The notes beneath the pieces are model-generated. The model was not told the origin of the DNA, searched no databases, and worked only from the letters and a program-made list of their open reading frames with translations. Below are positions 1 to 8,092 of a stretch of DNA of 64,000 nt, one piece after another. The translations under genes and the position numbers were made by a program. Position 1 is the first letter of the stretch. The number at the start of each line of letters is the position of its first letter. This DNA comes from Meconema thalassinum (Eukaryota > Arthropoda > Insecta > Orthoptera > Tettigoniidae). The DNA lies in NCBI GenBank assembly GCA_946902985.2, contig OX336389.2:339238444-339302443 (forward strand), written 5' to 3'.

Positions 1-150
1 TCATCACGTAGGCTTAGGTTGTAACCCAGATGCTGTAAAATCTGGTTGTCCTTACGTGTTAACGTGTATTCACGTGCCAAACAACTAACACCATTCCTAG
101 ACGGTGCTATTGCTTTATACACCAACTTCGTAGTGGCTTTAGAACCAATT
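1..150 (-). pseudogene. Partial leftward open frame at the window edge
   Basis: About 50 codons stay open on the reverse strand from a TAA near 150 to the window edge, in line with the leftward genes to its right. The peptide is basic, with 'LAREYTLTRK' in the middle, and has no start in view. It could be the start of the next gene of the viral element or a frame-shifted tail of the coat-like gene. I do not recognise a family. Confidence 0.3.
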
Positions 151-187
151 TATAAGTCACAGGTGTCCGGGAATCTAGTTGAATCAG

Positions 188-871
188 TTATTGGTTTCTA
201 TTTACCAGTCTTAAGGTTATATTAGTAATATGATCAACACCCACAGAATGAAAAATCACTACTGGAGGGTTCTCACGAATAATATAACCATTGGGCGATG
301 TCACAATAAAATCATAGAGCGAATGGGATGGCTCTTGATTCGTGTACACGTTGCTAATAATATAACATGTCACCAACACGTGATGGTCTTCAAACAATTT
401 CGCTTCATGATCCGAATAGTGTATTTTGTTGGGTTCAAGAACTTATGGTAGAAACCCCAATAAAGGGCTGATGGAATCTGGTTGTGATTTAAAATCAATC
501 TTAAACGAGGATGAAATACTGCAGCGATGAGTTATGGTGTGGCCGACAAGTTCAAACTTGCGTGTTCCAACAAGAAATGGCTTTAAACCATATTGCTTCA
601 CCAGCACCTCGTAAATGTGTTCAAAAATATCGTCTATGGTATATCTACCAGGGGCCAGGGCTAGCATGTAATCATCATAGTAAAACTTCTCATTGACATT
701 TTCACGTTCGTTGTAAATTCTATTGTACGTTTCAAGAGACACAAGCCCTAAAACATAAGGTCTTTCACTCAATTCAATAGCAGAGTAAAAGACTAGTTTG
801 ACTTCAGGTCCACGTCCATGCAGTGTAAATGTCTTACTTTCTGCTGACATACTGTTTACGTTTTGGTTCAC
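188..871 (-). pseudogene. Coat-like structural protein of the Polinton-like element, frameshifted
   Basis: The main frame (443-871) encodes 142 residues beginning MNQNVNSMSAESK and ending in PLLGFLP. It has a beta-rich look and an 'LGLVSLETYN' motif followed by a tyrosine-rich 'KFYYDDYML' stretch, as in a structural protein common in insect Polinton-like elements. A second frame (188-397) continues collinearly with a beta-rich tail, so one gene of about 220 codons appears broken by a shift at 397-443. It overlaps the start-proximal neighbour (protease) by 38 nt, as in compact viral genomes. Function as a coat or fibre-base protein is inferred from context; no catalytic motif is visible. Confidence 0.55.
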
Positions 872-1574
872 GTTGTATTTTGTATAGGAACATGAAACAT
901 AAGCGCCCGCACTCTTGGGTGTTGAACTTTTGTTGACGTTTCACATTATAGTATATCTTTGACCTGTTTCCAAAATACTTGTATAGTTCTATAGGTGGAG
1001 GGAGATTACCAAAACTGTCAAAGTACCACACAGTGGAACCATGTTTGATATATGCCACATAATGGGTTCCTGGTCCTTGGTGATCATCTTGATTAATACC
1101 GGGTGAGTTAGCCGAGGTCGTTGCGGCATGACTGTTGGCTGTCGCTCACATCCGGGAGGCGAGGAGGTTCGAATCCCCCCGCCGGCAACCTTGAAGATGG
1201 TCTTCTGTGGTTTCCCATCTTCCTTCCAGGCAAATGCCGGGGTTGGTCCCAAACTATAGGCCACAGCCGCTACCTTCCAACTCCTCGACCCTCCCATCCA
1301 ACATTCCTCCCCAACGGTACTTGTAGCTCACCCATTGGGTGTCCGTCTCGAAGCAGCTACAAAACTGGCGAGCCGAACATGTCCTCGGACACTCCCGGCA
1401 CTAAAAGCCATACGCTAAAAAAAAAAAAAAAAAATCTTGATTAATGATGGCACATTCCTGTTTCCATGGCTGCGACGGTAATTGGTTGCGCATAAACACA
1501 CCTCGAAAATGGGCAATCTTTAGTTGTTTCGCATAGCTTTTGACTTCTTCATGGGTCGGGACATGTCTCCGCAT
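834..1574 (-). pseudogene. Adenain-like cysteine protease split by a SINE
   Basis: Adenovirus-type (C5/Ulp1-like) proteases process capsid proteins in Polintons and adenoviruses. The N-terminal part (1446-1574) starts at ATG 1572-1574, just past the pX-like stop, and holds 'FRGVFMRN'. The C-terminal part (834-1097) has the catalytic His in 'GTHYVAY', the acidic 'YFDSFG' motif, and the Gln and Cys of 'NTQECGRLC'. So the catalytic residues are all visible. The reading frame is the same on both sides of a 336-bp SINE (1098-1433) flanked by a 12-bp duplication. Without the insertion the protein would be about 130 residues, short for the family (roughly 130-200). The insertion is what inactivates the gene; no other stop is seen in the two parts. 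Confidence 0.75.
1098..1433 (+). mobile_element. SINE-3 (tRNA-like head, 'CAGGCAAATGCCGGG' body, poly-A)
   Basis: The head has a B-box-like 'GAGGTTCGAATCCC'. The body has 'GTGGTTTCCCATCTTCC' and 'CAGGCAAATGCCGGGG', shared with copies near 58738-59085 and 60253-60495. It ends in a poly-A run (1417-1434). The 12-bp TSD atcttgattaat is perfect at 1086-1097 and 1434-1445. It lies inside the viral protease gene, so it is younger than the viral integration. Confidence 0.9.
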
Positions 1575-1587
1575 GAGCGTTATTTTT

Positions 1588-1920
1588 TTATTTTATTTTT
1601 TGTGATAGGTATGTTCCAAGTCCTTGTTTATAGAAGGCTGGCTTTAAATTTGCATTTCTAGCCCCCATAGCAATCGCTTCCATCGACTCGTTGTTTCGTT
1701 TATTTTCTTTTCATTGTTGCTTGGCCTCTTGAGTGTACTTGATGGCTCTGGCAACAACACTGACACCACCCAAAATTGAACCCAGGGTTGCGTGGCCAGC
1801 AAACAAAGCAGTTAAAAACCCAGCTCGTTTCGGAACAGGAATCACTCGGCCATGTTTTAAAACCTGTCGTTTATTTTTTACATTGGTACGCCTCTGTGCT
1901 GCTCGGAGGTTTTTTTCCAA
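1588..1920 (-). pseudogene. pX-like small basic/hydrophobic virion peptide with an in-frame TGA
   Basis: The start region is basic (MEKNLRAAQRRTNVKNKR), followed by a Gly/Ala-rich hydrophobic stretch containing 'LGSILGGVS' and then a charged helix. This layout resembles the pX-like proteins of Polinton-type elements, which relate to adenoviral core and membrane-active peptides. A TGA at 1711-1713 stops the frame after 69 residues. The same frame stays open past it for about 40 more codons to a TAA at 1588-1590, so one nonsense change probably broke a gene of about 110 codons. The stop could have come from a CGA arginine codon by CpG decay (inference). Confidence 0.55.
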
Positions 1921-2087
1921 TAGTCAACACTTTTTTTTTCATTTCGCGAGGGCTTGTCAACAAGCGCTTGAACCCCATTCTTTCGAGATGACTGGGTCCT
2001 TTCTAGTCTTTTTCACCACGTATCATTGTTTCACCATGATGAACAACCTTTCACAAGAAAGTTTGAGTAACAACTAACGTGTGGTTA

Positions 2088-2899
2088 TTATTTCATGGCT
2101 GTATATACAAGTTCTACATAAAGCGGGAAATCGTTTATCGTGTTTCCAGCTTCTTTTTCCTCTAAGGTTAGAACCAAATGGAAAGATAGTTTATCGCCCA
2201 CACTGACTATATGATCACTAAGTAGTGACATGCCACTATAGTTTAATCGTATCGATACATGTCTTACATCTGGTGTATAGTCCATAATACGAATACGTCC
2301 ATCATACTGTAAACGATAACTCTTTGAACCTGAAGGTAAAACAAAGGTAAAATCCTGACTGTCTTTTACAAAACCTCGATTAGTAACGTAAACGAGAAAT
2401 ACATGAGGGTGTGGTTTTATCATTGAGGGAACATAGTCTTCCACAAATTGTTTGGTTGCCACCTCATGAGGCTCTATCAGGTCTAAAACGTCGGCTAGTC
2501 GTCTTCACTTCATGTGTAAACTCTTCTCTTTAACTTCACATCTATTGATCATTTCCAAAGTTAAAAACTGTTTGGTACAGACATCTTGAGGGTCTACAGG
2601 GTCAGCCACATAAATAATGCGGTTATGATTAGCCGTATGGCCATCGACAGTGAGGTTGGGCACTTTGTCATATAACCCTCTCACCTTGTTATAGGCATAC
2701 TTTTTTTGTCGTGGCATCAGTAGAAACTTGAGGATGTTAACCGCTTTCCATCAAAGTCATAATCTCCCTGTTTAGTGCGTGGCACCACTGACCTAACCAC
2801 ATAGTGTTTATTGGCTGGGTCTGTCTCTTGTTTAGGATCATTTAATGGGACAGTCTTGGCCTTGGCCATTAACGCACGTCCAAAGACATCCATCGTCAT
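2088..2899 (-). pseudogene. Fibre-like protein of the Polinton-like element, broken twice
   Basis: Three collinear pieces read leftward: 2717-2899 (starts MTMDVFGRALMAK), 2505-2717 and 2088-2504. A motif of the type Asp-Pro...(N/T)K-x-(F/Y) recurs ('DPANKHYV', 'DPQDVCTKQF', 'PHEVATKQF'), as in trimeric tail- or fibre-type proteins. The first break is a one-base slip at a run of seven T (2701-2707). The second is an in-frame TGA at 2505-2507 with the frame open on both sides. The last ~120 residues are beta-rich and could be a head domain. A fibre or spike role is inferred from the repeats and position; I cannot tell whether this was one gene or two. Confidence 0.5.
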
Positions 2900-2969
2900 A
2901 CTGTTCCTGTCACAAGGCTTGGTTCCATGTATATAGACAGCCTACTAGGCTCTTTTACCATTAGTTGAT
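2900..2969. promoter_or_regulatory. Divergent promoter spacer of the viral element
   Basis: Only 70 bp separate the leftward fibre-like gene from the rightward ATPase gene, so both promoters should lie here. A TATA-like 'tatatagac' sits near 2931-2939. No other element is recognised. Confidence 0.4.
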
Positions 2970-3655
2970 ATGCAGATTATTAAGCAGCAAGAGTCATTCC
3001 CCGTGGGGGACATGGTTTCCCATCTCTATCCTATATCACGTGATCAACGTCATGGTTCACTGTTTCCGTCTTCCATTCGCTGCATCATTGTGAGACCTTC
3101 AGGATGTGGAAAGACCAATCTTTTGCTCACGCTCATCACAGCTCGAAATGGTCTGCGTTTTCAAAATATTTAAATTTTTGCAAAATCCCTTTACCAACCA
3201 CTCTATGTGTTCTTGGATCAGGTCATGTCTGAATTACGGACCGAGAATATGGGTTATTTTACGTTTTCCATGCAAGAAAATGTTATTGCCCCAGATGCTG
3301 TGAGGCCTGATTCCTTGACGATTTTCGTTGATGTATCTACCGAACGACAAGCCATCATTCAGAGCTATTTCAGCATGGGTCGTCACAAACATATCTTGGA
3401 CAAACGTATTCTAAAATGCCTAAACAACTTATTCGCGACAATGCCAATGTCATTGTTTTATTTCGCCAGGATGAGCGAAATAGTCGCCACATTTACAACG
3501 AACATGTAAATCCGGATATGACCTTTCAAAATTTTACTGAATTGTGTGCCAAGTGTTGGAACACTCAACGACATGCCTGTCTTGTTATTGACAAACAGAG
3601 TGAACTTGACCAGGGACGTTATCACTTAGGGTTTGATCGTTTTATGCATATTTAA
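2970..3655 (+). pseudogene. A32/FtsK-type packaging ATPase, frameshifted
   Basis: Genome-packaging ATPases of this type are a Polinton hallmark. The first piece (2970-3173) carries a Walker A-like 'RPSGCGKTN' where the family has G at the first position. The second (3207-3509) has a Walker B-like 'LTIFVDVSTERQ' followed by 'YFSMGRHKH'. The third (3416-3655) has 'IVLFRQDERN' and an Asp-rich C-terminus. The pieces lie in different frames, so at least two frameshifts (near 3173-3206 and 3400-3420) break the gene. Walker B shows FVD where an FDD/DE pair is usual, another sign of decay. Start chosen at ATG 2970, the first after the divergent spacer. Confidence 0.7.
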
Positions 3656-3696
3656 GAGGCTGTCTCATTTCCTCTAAAGTCATTTGTTGAGACACC

Positions 3697-4999
3697 ATGG
3701 CGTTAGCAGAGAGTCAATTGAAAAAGCATATTGAATGAAAATCCACAGCCTGCTTCCAGTCGACCGAACGGGTCGGGGAATGGAATGAATGAAGCCCCCA
3801 TCTAGCGGCGAGGATATGAACTGTGCTGGCTGCCGAAGCCTGTCACACTCCCCTGGGGTAATGATTAAATGAATGACAGATGAAATGAAATGATAGTGGA
3901 GAGTGTTGCTGGAATGAAATTGTGACAGGGAAAACCGGAGTACCCGGAGAAAAACCTGTCTGCCTCCACTTTGTCCAGCACAAATCTCACATGGAGTGAC
4001 TGGGATTTGAACCACGGACCCAGCGGTGAGAGGCCAGCGTGCTGCCGCCTAAGTCACGGAGGCTGCATATTATTAGAGCAAAAAATAATATTCGCCAAAA
4101 GTTTCGTCAATTGAAACGATCACGTGCGGATAATGCTTTGTTTATTCAAGAACATGTAGCGCCTCCTCGAAAAGCCATGTTTAAACCATCTTCCAAGGCA
4201 TCTGAAACGCTGCCAACAGTTTCAAAAGCAACGCAGACTCTACAAGAGGTCCCTGTGGAAGAGGAACAAAAGGAATTGGATAGTTCTAGTAATGATGAGG
4301 ATGATCAAGTGTTTACACCAGCAAAATCACCACGACTTCCAGAGTTTCTGAAAACATCTATCATTGCTGAAACACCTTCAACTTCCAGGCAGCCTACGTT
4401 GTCAGAAATCTTGTCCATGCCCGAAAATAAGGCTGAATTAAAGAACATTCTAGTAAAGAATTATGGTGCTTTAGTCTCACCCTACCTGAAAGATCTATTT
4501 ACTGGAAAGACATATACTACTTATGGTTTTCGATATGAAGATGATTGTTTTAAAAATGGTGATTCAACGATTAAATTTAGTCATTCTAATGTCACCATTA
4601 AAAAAATAACTATAAATTTACTTCAGGTCATTAAAAGCTTTTATTTTCCCCTTCACCATCTTCAAACGATTATACGCTCGACGATCTTACCAAATATAAA
4701 TCTATTTTAATGGCCACCCATGGCTATAGGTGAGAAAATAAACAGTCTGAAGACGTTAACGCAAATAGATCTAAAAATATAGAACCATCATTTCAAAACT
4801 GTTCAGTGCACGTCAGCGTCTGGTGTGGCATTTACACCAATAAAACCCCTTGTAGATGTTACCTACTGGCATAATCCCAGTAAGCTAGTCCAGAGGCTAC
4901 AGCTCTTGCATGCTTCACGTCAAGCTGGGCACACCGGTCACGATTGGGAAATCGAAGAAATTGTACAAGAACTTCGAAATGCCAAAATTATTGTTTAAA
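3697..4999 (+). pseudogene. DUF8207-like protein of the Polinton-like element, split by a SINE
   Basis: The start ATG (3697-3699) opens MALAESQLKK and is cut by a SINE after 12 codons; the frame resumes exactly after the duplicated target at 4072. The next ~180 residues are basic, then Ser/Glu-rich and disordered ('SSSNDEDDQ'), then carry 'YTTYGFRYEDD', a motif of proteins annotated DUF8207 in insects. A run of seven A (4600-4606) marks a frameshift. The C-terminal segment continues in another frame through 'GHTGHDWEIEEIVQELR' to the TAA at 4997-4999. These proteins sit next to the integrase in insect Polinton-like elements; their role is not known to me. Family assignment is from memory of motifs. 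Confidence 0.5.
3733..4064 (-). mobile_element. SINE-1 (tRNA-like head 'GCCTCCGTG'), reverse
   Basis: The tRNA-like head lies at the right end (read leftward: gcctccgtgacttaggcgg). The body includes 'ccggagtacccggagaaaa'. Closely similar copies are at 47556-47899 (+) and 63495-63830 (-). The 7-bp TSD gcatatt is at 3726-3732 and 4065-4071. The insertion cuts the 13th codon region of the DUF8207-like gene. Confidence 0.9.
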
Positions 5000-5709
5000 A
5001 CTTCACCCATCAAAGTGGAAATAGCTCACGAGTTGCACCGCCGTGCCAGACTTAACTATCAGCGACTCAAGCTTATTTCACGTGGTGTGGATGAGCTTTG
5101 GCGGGCTTATTTAGTGGAAATGATTCCCTATGCTAGCGTTAAGGATGGTGTACGCTATATGCTATATTCCAAAATGGCCTTTGTTCAACCTGTGAGTCGC
5201 AAGTCAGGTCCTCTTGTGACCAGCGCATTCAAGAGTATTATTCAACAATCCAAACGTCAACCCAAGCATCTGCAAACAGACCAGGGAAAATAATTTTTTA
5301 ACAAGGATTTCTCCAGGTTTCTCAAATCTTTGGATATTCACCAATACACTACGTACAGCAATCTAAAAGCAAGTGTCGTTGAGCGGTTTAATCGCACGCT
5401 AAAAACCAATATGTGGAAAGAGTTTACAGCTCGAGAATCCTATCGCTGGAAAGACTTAATCCCAGAGCTAGTGTCACGTTACAGTGATACCAAACACAGA
5501 ACTATTGAAAACTGCTGATCCTAAACGCCACCAACTTAAAATCAGTGACCATGTCCGTGTGAGCAAATTCAAGTCTGTTTTCGGCAAGGGCTACACCCCG
5601 ATTTGGGGAACAGAACTATTTCGTATTCGTCAACCTGGACAGTCCAATCGCCTATTTACTACAAGACCTTAACGGTCAACCCATAAAACGACGGTTTTAT
5701 CTCAAGTAA
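5000..5709 (+). pseudogene. rve (DDE) integrase of the Polinton-like element
   Basis: Residues around 'LQTDQGK' (second Asp) and 'VVERFNRTLKTNMW' (Glu) mark the retroviral-type integrase core; 'YTTYSNLKAS' and 'TKHRTI' are typical of the transposon-derived F54H12.3 group. The first catalytic Asp should precede 'LVEM' but the codon at 5108-5110 is TAT (Tyr). An in-frame TAA at 5291-5293 follows 'DQGK'. After 5518 the frame shifts; the SH3/chromo-like tail ('DHVRVSKFK', 'KGYTPIW') then runs to a TAA at 5707-5709. The enzyme is therefore dead on three counts. It joins viral DNA ends to the host genome in intact elements. Confidence 0.75.
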
Positions 5710-6227
5710 CTCCAAAAACAGCGTTTCCAAAACATTACCTTGTGTAAAAAAGTGTTAAAAACAAAGGGAAACAAAATGTTTGTCAAATGGCTCGTGTTTA
5801 CCTCAGCCTTTAATTCTTGGTTCAATAAATCGGATTTTGTATAACCCGTTTGTCTTTTATTAACCCATGCCTGAAACCTAACATCCCTTTGCTGGTTGGC
5901 TTATATTCATATCTCATCAACTTAACAAGGTCTAACAAGTCCACATGCCTTATTAGCTGTTTCCCGCGCTTCAGCATTCTGTTATCATGCTCTGTATAAG
6001 GCCAACACCTGTATCATCTCATGTTTCACATCAACTTGCATTTTCTCACGTACACACCATACAGGATGACACTTGCATCTTGCATCATGTTACACTAGGC
6101 TCAGCGATGATGTCAGCACTGTTCTCATGCTGCTCAGCGCATTCCGTTGATAACGGTTATCAGGTCGTGCTGTAGAGGCTGCACCTGCAAATCTCTTCAC
6201 AGCTTACTGTTATGTTTTGTTGTTTTC
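5710..6227. other. Unassigned AT-rich flank of the viral element
   Basis: No convincing coding region. The first ~150 bp may be the terminal part of the Polinton-like element, but its partner terminus is outside the window so this cannot be tested here. Confidence 0.4.
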
Positions 6228-6298
6228 GTTTCCCGGTCAATGCATGTGAGATTTTCGAAGTGAAATGCCATGTCCCGTGGCTCATAATCTACAGCTTT
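6228..6298 (+). mobile_element. SINE-2 fragment, 5'-truncated
   Basis: Contains 'tttcccggtcaatgcatgtg' and 'tgccatgtcccgtggctcat', matching the body of the fuller copies at 17314-17508 and 26849-27041 with internal loss. It is flanked by a 13-bp near-perfect duplication (ttttgttgttttc 6215-6227; ttttgttgtcttc 6299-6311). Confidence 0.7.
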
Positions 6299-6311
6299 TT
6301 TTGTTGTCTTC

Positions 6312-7638
6312 CAGCCACAGAGGCGCGCTACCAGCTAAGCCAAAGAATATAACTATATCATTCTTTTGCGAATTTAATAAGAGACTATTCTCTACAAAAA
6401 ATAAGCTTACCTGTAAATAGTAAAACTACACCTACTGCTTAGCTGTCCAGCGTCTACCCAAAATACAATCACACTTAACAATAAGCATCCGGTAGTCGTG
6501 TCCTTTGACAAATTTCTAAAAATAACTCCTCCGCGGTAAAGACAATCATTCACCGTTTAAAATGACCAAGAAATAGCTTTTCTAACATTACAGGTTCGCG
6601 AAACATCAGGGAAACAAAAGTCGATGACCTTGCCGTTTTGGGTGTTTTGCGTACATGAGTGCGCCATAGGAAAGATGAGAAAAAATACCCTTAAAACGAA
6701 CCGTCGCATGACCCTCTCCGATCAATGGTTCGTGAGATATCGATTGATCCATTGAGCACGGGCACCGTGGTCGGCGACATGCTCATTTAAACATAACCGG
6801 TACTGTGTCTCTCCACTACAAATATTAAATAAAATTAAAAAATAAAAAAATCCAAATTTTCAAAATATGTAGTTAGGCCCTTTGTCAATATTTGCAAAAT
6901 AAATAATAATTTAAAAGGGGGCGTTACGCCGAGTAATTTGATACCTCGCACGCCCTCCTACGACCATTGGTTCGCCAGATATAACCAAAAATCTAAATAT
7001 AATTTTTACCCAAAAAATAACATTTCCCTTATTTTCAAAAATTCTCCTTGTAAAGTAAGGCAACGCGCTGAAAAATGATAACTCGCATGCCCTCCTACCA
7101 TAATTCCTTCGCACGATATAACGCAGCGACACTAGTGCCTACAGCGCCATGCGGCGGAAAATGGAATTATCTAGCTCCGCTGTTCTCTCACTATTACTAG
7201 TTTTCGTCCTAGAGACCTGAGACTTGTTTTAGGGGCTAGAGGGGGTAATGACCTTCAATTTAAGTCAAACACACAACTTTGTAAAGCTCCTAGTATGAAA
7301 AATATAGCCTACTTTCAAAATTGCACTTTTTTGGAAAGATGTAAAAAATATAAAGTTTTGTTTTAACGATAAAGGGTATAGAGATCTTTCGTTTGAGCCA
7401 TTGCATAACGTTCTGCGATTCCTAGTTTTGGAAATATAGCCTACTTTCCAACACAAAAAATTTCCATTCTTTTTCTAAATATAACAAGTTCTTCCCAGGA
7501 AAGGGGGCGTCACCCCGAGTCCTATGATACCATTGCTTCGCGAGATATCCGGTTGCCTAGCTCCACAGGCTCACCACTAGTCACGTGCGCACAGCGGGAG
7601 TACTGGGGGGGGGGTTAATATCGGCCTTACCACTCTAC
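6312..7638. repeat. Gene-free region with a degenerate interspersed repeat
   Basis: A theme of the type 'gcatgccctcctacca ... attggttcgycagatat' recurs near 6705-6745, 6940-6985, 7080-7125 and 7505-7545, often with 'gggggcgttacgccgagt' before it (6917, 7502). The phrase 'aaatatagcctactttc' also occurs twice (7300-7320 and 7432-7450). These look like diverged copies of one old repeat. No gene is seen. A run of nine or more G ends near 7615. Confidence 0.4.
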
Positions 7639-7667
7639 TCACCTCGCAATCTATAGATTCATTAACA
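7639..7667 (+). repeat. Remnant of the copia 5' LTR
   Basis: Reads tcacctcgcaatctatagat then tcattaaca; it differs by two bases from the end of the 3' LTR (14083-14111). Sequence to its left does not match the rest of the LTR, so the 5' LTR is truncated. Confidence 0.7.
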
Positions 7668-8092
7668 GGCCCAGTGTCGCGCGCGAGTAAGTGAAATTAA
7701 AGAAAGACGTGAAAGTTAAGTCAAGTTGTTCGGGATCACTCTGCAGCATGGTGTCGTCCGCGATAACGTGCATCGAAATGCTTTCAAAAGACAATTTTGA
7801 TACGTGGAAGAAACATCATCATCATCATCATCATAATTTATTGCATTAAACGGGCCTTTGAGGCCTACGGCAGAAGGACAATGGGAAAATAAAAAAAATA
7901 CAAATATTACTAAAACCAAAAAATATTACAAAGGGAAAAATATTACAAAACACACAAAAAGAAAAAAAGAAACATCAAAAGGAATGTCGGTCAATCACAA
8001 GAGGAGGTATTTGTTGCAGATAGCACTCCATCTTTTCCGGTCTCTAGCATCATCCTCCATGGCTGTCGGTTCCACTTCTTGAAGGATCGCCG

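Larger units (their letters stand above)
1..5709. mobile_element. Degraded Maverick/Polinton-like endogenous viral element (right part)
   Basis: Genes typical of Polinton/Maverick and adintovirus-like elements lie together: adenain-like protease, pX-like peptide, packaging ATPase and rve integrase, plus coat- and fibre-like proteins. Leftward genes occupy 1-2899 and rightward genes 2970-5709, with a short divergent spacer between. Gene spacing is virus-like: the coat-like and protease genes overlap by 38 nt, and the protease starts 13 nt after the pX-like stop. Nearly every gene is broken by frameshifts, stops or SINE insertions, so this is an old germline copy. The family-B DNA polymerase and major capsid expected of a complete element are not seen and would lie beyond the left edge. 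I saw no terminal inverted repeat. The class is well supported; the exact lineage is inferred. Confidence 0.8.

Noticed and set aside
1711..2507. Alternative genetic code or TGA recoding in the viral genes
   Set aside because: TAA and TAG stops and frameshifts break neighbouring genes too, so decay explains the TGA codons better.
7639..7667. Complete 5' LTR for the copia element
   Set aside because: Similarity to the 3' LTR stops after 29 bp going left, so the LTR is truncated.
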